Positions 1 through 9,200 of a DNA stretch of 34,427 nt are shown here, piece after piece. Within the stretch, counting starts at the first letter, position 1. Every line of letters begins with the position of its first letter. The position numbers and the translations under genes are program-made. Origin of the DNA: Branchiostoma floridae (Eukaryota; Chordata; Leptocardii; Amphioxiformes; Branchiostomatidae); contig NC_049987.1 in the NCBI RefSeq assembly GCF_000003815.2, positions 17,234,969 to 17,269,395 on the forward strand, given 5' to 3'. Under the pieces are notes generated by a model. That model had not been told where the DNA came from, searched no databases, and saw nothing but the letters and a program-made list of their open reading frames with translations.

Positions 1-242
1 GGTATGCTACAGACAATACTGAGCTATATATACACATACACATGCACAGACACTGCAGGGGGTACAGATGTGAAAGGGAATATCATAATACTTTATGCAA
101 ATTAGATGGCTATATAAACCCCTGTATAATGGAGTTCTTCATATTACAAAGCACCGTTTCAATACTTGACATATTTCAATTCAAATTTGACAATCCTTAA
201 CCCTTCTCACTTATGATGGAGATGTACATGAGTCCCCTACAG

Positions 243-292
243 AAGACACCACCCATGTGGTGGTCGGTTCACATAGCAGTGAGGATGATCAG
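243..292 (+). CDS. LIG4: LIG4-like gene, penultimate exon visible here (BRCT domain, partial)
   Basis: The frame reads EDTTHVVVGSHSSEDDQ and ends at a clear donor (CAG|gtaagt, 292/293). It joins in phase 0 to the exon at 945. THVVVG is a typical BRCT beta strand. The 5' boundary is uncertain: an AG at 241-242 gives the start used here, but the frame is open further upstream and an AG at 220-221 is also possible. The rest of the gene lies to the left of the window. Identity rests on the joined two-exon alignment described for the last exon. Confidence 0.55.
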
Positions 293-434
293 GTAAGTAC
301 CACGGACATGATACCTGGTTGTGATGCTCAAAATGAGCCAAATCTAACATTTTAAATTAGTTCTTTTTTTAATGTAATGTCTACATGCAGAATTCAAGAT
401 ACACCAACTGTTATACCATACTTTGCTCTTTATA

Positions 435-622
435 AGTTGAAGTTCAAGTCTTTCCCACACCTGAGGTTGCATATAGGGTGGCCTACATCTCGCGTTTCTG
501 TAGCCCTGGGCCACACAGCTTTTGTGCAATCACTACAGCAGGGGGCTAGTCCATGGTAGTGGTCTGTGTTCAACAGTATTACTTTTTGCAAATGTTGAGT
601 GTTAAGCAGAGAAAGCATTACC
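435..622 (-). repeat. SINE body copy (same family as 2331-2632)
   Basis: This intronic segment shares long stretches with 2331-2560 and 11245-11345, for example the GGGCCACACAG core and CTACAGCAGGGGGCTA. It lacks the tRNA-like head seen in the 2331-2632 copy. It lies in the last intron of the LIG4-like gene (293-944). I see nothing else coding in that intron. Confidence 0.6.
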
Positions 623-944
623 ATTTTTAAGCCATAGGTATGACTCTATGCGTGCAAGGGGCTTAGGGATGATAATTCTTTATACATTCCATATTCATTG
701 TTCCCATCCAGCAATATTAAATATTGAAGATCAAAACATCAAAAGACAAAGAAATGATAGTCCTCAGCTTCCATACACGCATTTATTATTGATGCTCAAA
801 CAACTCCTGCAGATGCATAATTATGCATTTACTTTTGAAAAATGTGGCTTCTTTGTTCCAAGTTGTGTCTAGCATATCCTTATTATGTTTCACTGCTGCA
901 CCATATCTATTCTGACAGCTGCCGAATTCATTATCCCTAAACAG

Positions 945-1061
945 GTGCTGCAGCAGGTGGTTGCCGACTGTACAGAGGCAGCTGTTGTGAGCACCAGGTG
1001 GCTGGACGAGTGTCTGTCACGTGGAAGGAAAGTTGCAGAGGAGCCCCACAAAATAGACTGA
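945..1061 (+). CDS. LIG4: LIG4-like gene, last coding exon (C-terminal BRCT domain)
   Basis: The acceptor (cctaaacag) ends at 944, followed by 38 codons and TGA at 1059-1061. The peptide contains VVSTRWLDECLSRGRKV, the conserved Trp helix of a BRCT domain, and ends AEEPHKID. Joined to the previous exon it aligns to the end of vertebrate DNA ligase IV as I recall it. There are 26 residues between the HVxxG strand and the Trp in both proteins, and 19 residues after the Trp here against 18 in human. In that family this tandem-BRCT tail binds XRCC4 and anchors the ligase for non-homologous end joining in the nucleus. The fold is clear; the gene name is less certain, since another BRCT protein could end the same way. 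Confidence 0.6.
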   Translation: MLQQVVADCTEAAVVSTRWLDECLSRGRKVAEEPHKID

Positions 1062-1134
1062 TCCTGACTGTCAATCACAATTAGCAGTTCAACCAATGAG
1101 AGCATGACAATTAGCAGATTGACCAATGAGAGAG
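1055..1134 (+). repeat. Dispersed repeat overlapping the LIG4-like stop codon
   Basis: About 48 bp starting AGACTGATCCTG recur almost exactly as the reverse complement at 7813-7863 in CUL5 intron 1. In this copy the AATTAGCAG...ACCAATGAGAG part is present twice in tandem (about 31-bp spacing). The TGA stop of the LIG4-like exon (1059-1061) lies inside the shared segment. Confidence 0.7.
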
Positions 1135-1471
1135 TTTCTGCATGTCTGTCATTTGAGGCTATGGGATTGGTCTATAGCATTAAAAAGACACCCAATATAC
1201 TTTTACATGCATCATGTATGTAATTTTGCCTTGAAATATGACTTCAGATGTTTTATGAATACATATTTGTGGATGACTCCATTGTTGTTCAATTATAGAT
1301 TTTAACAAAGAAATTGTTAGCAAACTAAAATCAAAAAATTTATCTTGTCAGATATATGGAAATGTTATTATGAGAATACAGTTAGCATTATCCTAAAGAC
1401 AACTGGTCACAAAAACAACAAAAAATGGTAGAAAAGAACCAAATATATACATGGTGTTTGTACATACTTTG

Positions 1472-1477
1472 AATAAA
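1472..1477 (+). terminator. Candidate polyadenylation signal AATAAA of the LIG4-like gene
   Basis: AATAAA lies about 410 bp downstream of the stop, in the AT-rich stretch between two convergent genes. The rest of 1135-2052 shows no gene. I could not find a convincing AATAAA for VBP1 on the - strand there. Confidence 0.4.
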
Positions 1478-2052
1478 CAGTAACTCAACAAATTTTGCTC
1501 GTTTCATGTTGCAAAAGTTATCACCAATAATATAAACACACACACAAAATATTATATCCAAACATGTTGCATACAGTCATAGCTGTATGCATGTTAAGTG
1601 CATCAACACAAATTATCTTTGCACCTGTAACCTAACATTTGCATTCTTTGAAAGTGAACTCAAAGCAAGCCTTGAAAACATCAAGGTTTGAAGAATACTC
1701 CAAAATATGTGGGTTTGATGGTGTCCTTTTTTGGTGAAATTTCAAATTCTGCCATATTACTTTTGGGACCAAAATGTTACACAGCGGGGTTTTAACATGT
1801 AAGACATAGACAAAAGTAATCCACACTAAAAACAAAAGCATACATATAAGATGTACATGCACATGTAATACACTCAGGCACTTGGTGGTATGTGGTTAAA
1901 ACAAACAAATCAACAAATTTATATACCTATCCATGGTGATGCAAACAATGATAGCAGAGCACACAGAAATGTATTCTTTGAGAGGCGAATTATTAGTTAA
2001 AGCTTTGGGGAAGGGGGGATGCTGCAATTTTGTAATCGTGCCATGAGAAGGG

Positions 2053-2111
2053 TTAAGGTAGTTTCGCTGCCTGCCGTCTTCTGACGTCCCAGTTGAAAAC
2101 TCTGGCCATGT
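2053..2111 (-). CDS. VBP1: VBP1 exon 6 (last)
   Basis: The acceptor (cccccag) lies at 2114-2112. The exon completes Asn162 and encodes MARVFNWDVRRRQAAKLP before TAA at 2055-2053. NxDVxRR is the conserved tail of the family. Confidence 0.93.
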
Positions 2112-5100
2112 CTGGGGGGAATGGTTAAGGTACAAAATACAAGACAAGGACTATAATGTCTCCTAGTAGTGTTACATTGTCTGTGGTCTCCATCCTATTC
2201 TAACTACTTTGATTACCTTCCAACTGAATAGTCTGGCAACAGCTAATACTGTAATAGAGAAATGTTTTGCATTCAAATATTAAACTGAAATATAGGTGAG
2301 GGATTTGATTGGCTCGAAGTCACACGGCCCTCAAAGATTTTAAGCTCAAGTCATTTCCGCATCAGATGGCACATAAATGTAGGTGCCTGTCTCCATTTCA
2401 ATAGCCCTTGGGCCATACAACTTTGTGCAATTACTACAGCAGGGAGCTAATCCACTGGTACTAGTGTGTGTATGTTTACCTACATTACTCTTTCCCAAAT
2501 GCTAAGCAGAGAATGTAGCATGTACCATTTCTAAGTCTTTCAGTTTGATATGACCCTCAGGGATCGAACTCGCAACCTACTAAATGCCAGGTGAACACTG
2601 TCGACTCACCTGGGCATTGCATCATGATCAGTGCAGGTGGCATGGGGTTCAATTAGGCATTCTGAAGTTTGATCCCTATTTTACAACTTTTGAGAAATAC
2701 ATGTATCCTATTCCCAAACTAATGTAGATAGTAAAGAACCAAATGTGTACATTAAGGACGGGTCAGACTATTTGAAGTCTTCTAGGTTTAAAGTTTTTTT
2801 ACATACCTGTGCATGTAAATTTTGCAAAGATGCAAGTGGTTCTTTTTGCACAAAGGATACTGACTTCTGTGGTGGTGAGCTGGTTCCTGAGGAACTCCAG
2901 GTCCTTCTCCACCTGAGACATACTGGCCGTGGCCGCGCTGTGGTTTTTGGACAGCAGGGCCGCCGCATCATCCACAGTGTACTCCAACATGACATTGGCC
3001 TGTGGAGGGTTAAAGCAACATTGATCCAGTTCAGCTCACTGAAGAGATACTGTAAATGTAGAAATGTTTGCGGTGGATTAATGTTCGCGGTTTTAACTTA
3101 AAACTACCGCGAACATTTTTCTATTAATTGTATTAGATTGCAGTCTATGGTGTTGCCGCGAACTTAAATCCACCGTGAAAAGACCTTTTACCCGCTACCA
3201 CGAAATTAAATGCATTTACAATATTCTTCCACTGGTAATGACAGAAAAGACCAATGCTACATGTACAAATGTATGTACAGTCAGGGTTGGACAAGTTTTC
3301 CACAATTCACTTGTCTTATCGTCGGGTAAGCACAGAAAAATAGAAAATACGCATCCCTATTTCCTGTCACTCCACGGTAAATATGAATGTCATTTTAAAA
3401 CGTGATCGCAAAAAACACACAGACAGACCAAACACAACTTCTCCCCACTCTTTTATTGACCTGATGACAGATTGATAAATAACTAAATCTACCAACTCCA
3501 TTAACTCAGCTACCTTTCACTCCTGTAACTGTGGCTTTTATTGGTCACTTCCTGCCATTTTGTGGTGAGACAGGCTTATATATGCATAATAATTCAGATA
3601 ACCAAAGAAATAGACATTGAAAATAATCCAACTCAGTAAGCAGAGATGACTATGGTACGTACCCCAAGCCAAAGGCAGACCTTCTCTGTTGGAGGGACGG
3701 TTGCTTTGGCATACAGATTGTCTGACATCATAAAACTGGTCTCCATTGGCTCACTGGAACCCTGCAAGGCATCATGGGATAGACAGACATTTTCAAAATC
3801 ATTGAAACAAACTGTCAATTTGATTATTGGTCTTGCATCAAAATCTGTTGTTCATGCATTCTTGACAAAAGTTGATGTTAGAAATCAAAAAGTGTAGCAA
3901 TGTTATTTTTTGAGCAATTTGCTGTGGGGACAAACAATTTCACATACCTTTCTGCTTTGCATATGTTGAATTATATCTAATGTTGTCTTAATTTCTGGGA
4001 TTTGGCCCTTCAACCTGAAAGGGGGAAGTAAACATTGAACAAAATTTAAGGAAAATCAACAAACTGTTTTAAATGATGCACATTCAAGTTATTACAACAA
4101 GAAATTTTGCCATTTTCTTTCCTGTATACTCCTTTTTTTTGCACTCAAAATAAATATCTTTTTCAGTATGCTAAAACAGTTTGATCTACATGTATAACAC
4201 AACTTTCCTTTCTTAACATAGCTGTCACTTTTTTTTATAATCATTCACCTATGTCTTACATGTACATTCACAGCTGTACACAGCACTCACATAATCTCCA
4301 TATGTGAGGTGTTAATACCTGTTTTAAAGAATTTAATATAATTTTTATAAATATTCTAAAATTCAGCTTACTGTAGTGTAGAGACCACCACCAGATAATA
4401 CTTTCAACTTGCATTACCTGTTCTTTTTCTGTTGTAAGTTGAACTCCATGAACTTGTATTTCTGGTACTGTTCGTCCAGCTTACGGAGAACTTTCTCTGC
4501 ATTCTCATGTTCCGGCTCCTTCATGTAGGCATCCACATCTTCCTGTAGGCATAGTAAACCAGAAAAAAATAGTTACTAAATACAGTTTCTAACACAGACA
4601 AAACTTCCAAAGTGAAACAACTTATTCTTCTTTTTGGAATGGATTGAAATCATTGTTCTAGTCATCCTGAATTTTTTTCCCATCCCCTGGATTTTGATTG
4701 GAAATCCTGTTGAAGGTGCGACAATCCTAGAGGGGTCTGGGGACATACTCCCCCCCCGGAAAATTTTCACATCTAGACCAGGTCTGAAACGCAATTTCTT
4801 TGATATTTTGAGGGGCAAATTTTGCTGGCAGACCCAGTTTGGTTGACTGTTCAAATAATATCTTTACATGCCAATTTTTGTCTGTCACATAGGATGGAAT
4901 GGGCAAAATTTTTGTCTGTCCTCAGTGTCACAATTCCGTCAAAGGACGGAAGGATGGATGCTGGCTAGAACCCTGATTGCAATGAATACAATATTGTTCA
5001 GTGCTTAAATAAATTTCACTGTTTCAAGAACTTGTACCTTTTTTTTGCATTCATGGCTGAAACAACCAAGATACATGTAGTAAGGGGATAGCACTTTTTA

Positions 5101-5999
5101 TTAGAAGTGAGAACATTTGTTGTTGTTGTTGTCCTCGTTTAACGTCTATTATTTCATTTTATTATTTATGTCAATATACTTATATAGCAGTATCATGCAT
5201 ATATGAGTATACATAAGTTTGTAGTGAGAGTTAATGGCTGAAAAACCTTGAACAGATATCCACGGCAATTATTTCATGATTCACACTCACAGTTCCCCTG
5301 TCATCCTGTACTGTACATTCAATTTCATGGGGATTGAAAAAATTAATGTGGTATAGGTGAGGTGTATTAAATCTGCAACTGAGTTTGACTTATTACCCCA
5401 GGATTCCTGTCACTGCGTATGCGCACTTGGAATAGTTCAAACTAGCTGATATATATGTTTGCGATGCCATGATTTTGCAGTGGATAATTTTGGAAACTCC
5501 ACAAATACTACCACCGCAAACAGTTGATATCTTACTTTTCTTAGTTTTTCACAGTGTCTTCCATAAGTTCCATAATTTTTTTTCCTTCCAAAATATGTTC
5601 AGAAATTATGATCTAAAGATATATTTATTTCAGCTGATAGCTTCAACTTTTCCACACACAGAGCTAATCTCCAATTCTAAAATTTCAGTTCCTTGATATT
5701 TAAACTCAAGGTGAAGCGAAGAATGTATAAGTTAACATGTATGCACGATTTTACATGCAAGTCACTGTCAGAAATTCGAAGTTGAAAGATAATTGATGAA
5801 ACATAGGGGCGGGGTGAGCTCACTTCAACTGCACGTAGCAACCTAACCAAGGCAAACACTCCACAAATTCCTACAGTAAAATTTTCTTAAAGATTCTTCT
5901 GAGGATTTAAGACGTTGCAACGCTCGAAGAAACGCACAAACTTACCACAAAACGCATCTGAGGGATGCCACCATGTGCTTTCTGTTCCTCTACCGCCAT
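2053..5999 (-). CDS. VBP1: Prefoldin subunit 3 (VHL-binding protein 1), complete gene, 6 exons
   Basis: Exons in transcript order are 5999-5946, 4542-4418, 4014-3948, 3761-3663, 2999-2861 and 2111-2053. They join in frame (54+125+67+99+139+59 = 543 nt) to 180 aa plus TAA. The protein matches prefoldin subunit 3: KLDEQYQKYKFMEFNL in the N-terminal coiled coil, then LKGQIPEIK, the beta-hairpin region AKATVPPTEKVCLWLGANVM, and EKDLEFLRNQLTTTEVN in the C-terminal coiled coil, ending NMARVFNWDVRRR. In known biology it is an alpha-type subunit of the hexameric cytosolic prefoldin chaperone, which hands nascent actin and tubulin to CCT; it was also found as a VHL partner. The N-terminus is about 15 residues shorter than human (197 aa). 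All introns are GT-AG. The gene is head to head with CUL5. Confidence 0.95.
2331..2632 (-). repeat. tRNA-derived SINE, full-length copy between VBP1 exons 5 and 6
   Basis: Read on the - strand, a tRNA-like head is followed by the body shared with 435-622 and 11245-11345. The head has GCCCAGGTGAGTCGACAG as a possible A box and GGTTGCGAGTTCGATCCC (2577-2560) as a good B box. It is therefore a SINE and not a functional tRNA gene. It lies in VBP1 intron 5 in the same orientation as that gene. Confidence 0.65.
2861..2999 (-). CDS. VBP1: VBP1 exon 5
   Basis: This exon encodes residues 116-162: ANVMLEYTVDDAAALLSKN, then the second coiled-coil helix with EKDLEFLRNQLTTTEV. The donor is gtatcc at 2860-2855, leaving one base of a split Asn codon. 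A 75-residue open frame here reads through the donor into intron and is not the real product. Confidence 0.93.
3048..3223. mobile_element. TA-flanked MITE, GTTCGCGGTGG family (copy 1)
   Basis: The ends are TA-CTGTAAATG and CATTTACAA-TA. The interior has repeated GTTCGCGGTT/AACCGCGAAC-like blocks that can pair into hairpins. Related copies are at 16833-17020, 20869-21066, 24501-24711 and 26383-26570. A TA duplication with short inverted ends is typical of Tc1/mariner-type MITEs; that assignment is inference. It lies in VBP1 intron 4. Confidence 0.7.
3282..3350. mobile_element. Fragment of CAGGGTTGGACAAG-ended DNA transposon
   Basis: CAGGGTTGGACAAGTTTTCC at 3282, then ATTCACTTGTC, matches the left end of the element at 22437-23181. 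No matching right end is seen nearby, so this is a solo fragment. Confidence 0.55.
3663..3761 (-). CDS. VBP1: VBP1 exon 4
   Basis: Residues 83-115, 33 codons in phase 0. The exon contains SDNLYAKATVPPTEKVCLWL, the beta-hairpin signature of prefoldin subunit 3. The donor is GGG|gtacgt; the acceptor is the cttgcag ending at 3762. Confidence 0.94.
3948..4014 (-). CDS. VBP1: VBP1 exon 3
   Basis: Residues 60-82. The exon completes a split Arg codon and reads LKGQIPEIKTTLDIIQHMQS, matching the first coiled-coil helix of the family. It is bounded by ttcag at 4017-4015 and gtatgtg from 3947. Confidence 0.93.
4418..4542 (-). CDS. VBP1: VBP1 exon 2
   Basis: Residues 19-60, EDVDAYMK followed by KVLRKLDEQYQKYKFMEF. 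This is the most conserved block of the protein. The donor is gtaatg from 4417 and the acceptor is ctacag at 4545-4543. Confidence 0.95.
4651..4975 (-). mobile_element. Decayed DNA transposon copy (related to 12772-13065)
   Basis: The reverse complement starts CAGGGTTCTAGCCAGC at 4975. It carries GACGGAATTGTGACA, GACAAAAATTTTGCCCATTC and CAAAATTTGCCCCTCAAAAT blocks shared with 12772-13065. The end near 4651 is degenerate and I see no target-site duplication. It lies in VBP1 intron 1 (4543-5945). The rest of that intron shows no gene. Confidence 0.55.
5946..5999 (-). CDS. VBP1: VBP1 exon 1
   Basis: ATG at 5999-5997 sits in AAAATGGCGGT. It encodes MAVEEQKAHGGIPQMRFV and ends at GTG|gtaagt (5945). 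GIP..xFVED across the exon 1/2 join matches the human GIPEAVFVED segment, supporting both the start and the splice. Confidence 0.9.
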
Positions 6000-6226
6000 T
6001 TTGGAAAGAAAATGTAGTGAAAGCACGTGACACTATCCAACTCTCGTTTAACAAAAATGTAAGAAAACGACCATAAATCTGCATACTTTTAGGTTCAAAA
6101 TACCACATATCTTATATTGTCTTTAATTGTTATCAGAGGAATTGTTATAATATCAAAAATTTGTAAGAATTTTTAAAATACTGAAATCTCGCAAATTGCG
6201 AGAATGGACGAGACCACAAATTCAAG
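6000..6226. promoter_or_regulatory. Bidirectional promoter between VBP1 and CUL5
   Basis: Only 227 bp separate the two start codons. The region contains an E-box CACGTG (6024-6029). It also holds a near-perfect palindrome TCTCGCAA-A-TTGCGAGA (6187-6203), which resembles the TCTCGCGAGA element known from bidirectional housekeeping promoters. YY1-type motifs lie over both start codons: AAAATGGCGGT for VBP1 and CAAGATGGCGGC for CUL5. No TATA box is seen in a convincing position. Transcription start sites are not visible from sequence. Confidence 0.75.
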
Positions 6227-6247
6227 ATGGCGGCGCCAATGTTGAAG
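6227..6247 (+). CDS. CUL5: CUL5 exon 1
   Basis: Seven codons (MAAPMLK) from the ATG in CAAGATGGCGGC to AAG|gtaaat. MLK then DKGS matches the human LLKNKGS start. This is too short to be found as an open frame. Confidence 0.9.
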
Positions 6248-9200
6248 GTAAATTTAGCACAGCTCAAATATTTCTGACATTTTTGTCGACTCGCCCTCTT
6301 ATTTCTCTCTAGATTTTGTCCACTTAACAGCCACAATTTGCAAGATAACTTAGTGTTTCAGATGTTGTCTGTGTAGCTTTCTCTGACGGCGAACGATTGT
6401 TGTTTTATTAGTGAAAGTATCAAGAGGGTGCCGCATATGCTGTGATTTTTTGAGTGCTTTTTTTTCTGGCACTTCATTTTATGTCTGACGCAGGTGCCAG
6501 TGTGATATGATATGATATGATATAATATTAGATAATATTATGTACTTCATAGCCAGTGGCATGTTTCTAAACTATGACAAAGTGTTTAAATCGTGTCAAT
6601 TTGAAAGAAAATATCTAACACAAAGAAAAGTAACTGAAAATTACCATGCCATGCCATGTATGACACAACTTGCTTGCAAGTATGGATTTATGTCGTGATA
6701 AAAACAATCAAATCTTCTCCCACGCAAATAAAGTTTCACTTTTCTATCATGTTCACGTTTAATAACCTATGATGGCAATATTGTCAATTTCTTTATGTAT
6801 TATGATAGTTACTACATTTTCATAAAGATGTTTCCTTTGGAAAATTGCATTTATAAATTGTCACAAGACCAAAACCAAACAAATGTGCCCTCTTTTCCCC
6901 GTGTTTTTGCGAAAAGTAGACCGAAAATATAAACAAATATCTTAAGAGAAAAAAAGGGTATACTATTGTAACTTGCCCAAACAAGGGAATAGCCACTGAA
7001 CCTTAACAAATTGTGTGTTCTACTTCTACACTGGCTATGTGCCAAGTATGAGCTTATGTGTAAACTGTTTGTAGCAGGAGATTGGCAAGCCTTACGTACG
7101 CTGTAAAGTAAACACACTGTGACTCACAGAATTGTTTACTGTAACAAGAAAAGAGGAAGAAATTCCTGACCCATGCATGCGCATAGCATTCAAACCTTCT
7201 GGGAGTTTACAAAGATGAAGTTGTGGATGGATTTTGAAGAAAAATGAACAATTTGTTTGGAAAAGGAATTAACAGGTACAATACGATTTTTTAAAAGAAT
7301 GTCAAATGTTTACTGTCTCAATTTTGTTTACAACTCTACATGGACCTGTAACATGTTACATCTTCAAATTTTTCATATTTAAAAAAAAATTGCTCTGTCA
7401 CCTCTCTCTATACTTCAAAATAATAACACTGCAAATATGTTCAACAACAGAAAATCCCCATACCCCTTCTTCTGTGAAATTAAGATTCCTCAAAAGAATT
7501 GAATTACTATTTTACTACATGAATTTTTTTAGGGACTTAATCTTGTGGTTGAAAGGAAAGTTGAGTTTTTAAAGATAATCTTATAGTCATAGTTAATGCA
7601 ATTTGGAAATGTATGTGCAAGGTGTCAACATCATGGTAGGGCATTGTCACTTTCTCAGCGGAACACCTCCCTTGACCTGCTACATAGTCTCAACCACCAA
7701 AAAGAAACCACCACTAACATATAAAGATTTACGGTATACATGTCTCCTTCTGTCCTAAGATAAAAATTCAAAACAAAACTTAGAAGTGTAGAAATGTGAT
7801 GGACATATATCCACTCTCTCATTGGTTGAACTGCTAATTATGATTGACAGCCAGGATCAGTCTGCTGCTTAAAAGTAAAACAGCCATTAACTGATTAAGG
7901 CTCCTTTTCCAGTGGATGGCAATCCGTGTACGACTATTGAGTGTACGACTATGACTGTTTATTTCACATTTGGAATATGCAACAGAAGACAACAGAGTAC
8001 ACAAATTGTAAAAATATTCATTCTTTAGGAAATTGTTCGAGAGAAATTTCACAGCATTACTAATTTAGTAGAAAGGCACTCACAGACAAAGCCCACCGCC
8101 CCTGTGGCGTCACCAAAAAGTCTATTTATGAAAATAAAACAGGCTAGGCAACTTTTGTGTAACATCTCATTGTTGTGTTTTCAGGATAAAGGTAGCCTGC
8201 AGTTTGAAGACAAGTGGGACAGCATGCGGCCCACTGTCCTGAAGCTGTTACGGCAGGAACCAGTCACCAGGGCTGAGTGGCAGGACCTGTTCTGGTACAG
8301 CATTCACTTAACCTTTGTTATCCTAGGGCCAAATTAGTGTATGGACCACCCTTAGAACATGAAAGGTTACCTGGTTTGGTGCTAGTTGTCCTGAAGCTGT
8401 TATGTCAGGAACCGGTCACCAGGGCTGAGTGGTAGGACCTGTTCTGGTACAGCATTCACTTAACCTTTGTTATCCTAAGGCCAAGTTAGCTAGTGTATGG
8501 ACCATCCTTAGAATATTAAATGTCAACAGTAATTTCAAGAGAGAAACTTGCAGGTTAGTCACCATTGCTGAGTGGCAGGACCTGTCCTGGTATAGAAATC
8601 TGTTTAACCTTCATTTTTCCAAGGCCAAGTTTGTGTATGGACCACCCTTGTTAAACTTAAAGGTTAACACTTAACAGTAGTTTTCAAGCCGTTGTGTCAG
8701 GACTCAGGAATCAGTCAGGCCTAGCCTGTTAGTCTTATGCAGGGTTCTCCCCAGAGAGTGGAATAAGGGAGGCCCTCCACTATACTCTCAGCCAGCTCCA
8801 CTATACTATTTTTCAAATTTAGTGTGTTTCTTCCCTATTTTCTTTGTTAGTTTTGCTAGAATTAATGACAATTCACAGATTTTTCTGCCAAGTGGCATCA
8901 CTTTTCCAGTCAGCATTGTCTGCAAAAACTTGTGAATGAGGAATGATCAAAACAATAGTCCTTTTGACACTTCACAACAAAGGAATCACAACAGTATATT
9001 ATACTTGTAGTATTTGACACCCTCTGTCATTGCAAAATGAACCCATTTTCATGAAAGCGCAGCACGTTGGTGCGGGTTATTTTTGCCAGCCCCTCCACTA
9101 TACTAAAAAATTCTGGGGAGAACCCTGCTTATGGTACTAGTACAACAACCACTCAACCACCTTTGTTATCCTAAGCCAAGTTAGTGTATTGGCTACCGGT

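Noticed and set aside
2553-2632. Possible functional tRNA gene on the - strand
   Set aside because: Only a B-box-like part is good. There is no credible acceptor stem or anticodon arm, and the sequence runs into a SINE body found elsewhere.
2745-3101. 118-residue + strand open frame
   Set aside because: It is the antisense shadow of VBP1 exon 5.
8386-8446. Copy 2 of exon 2 as a usable alternative exon
   Set aside because: It contains stops in the needed frames and has no good acceptor, unlike copy 3.
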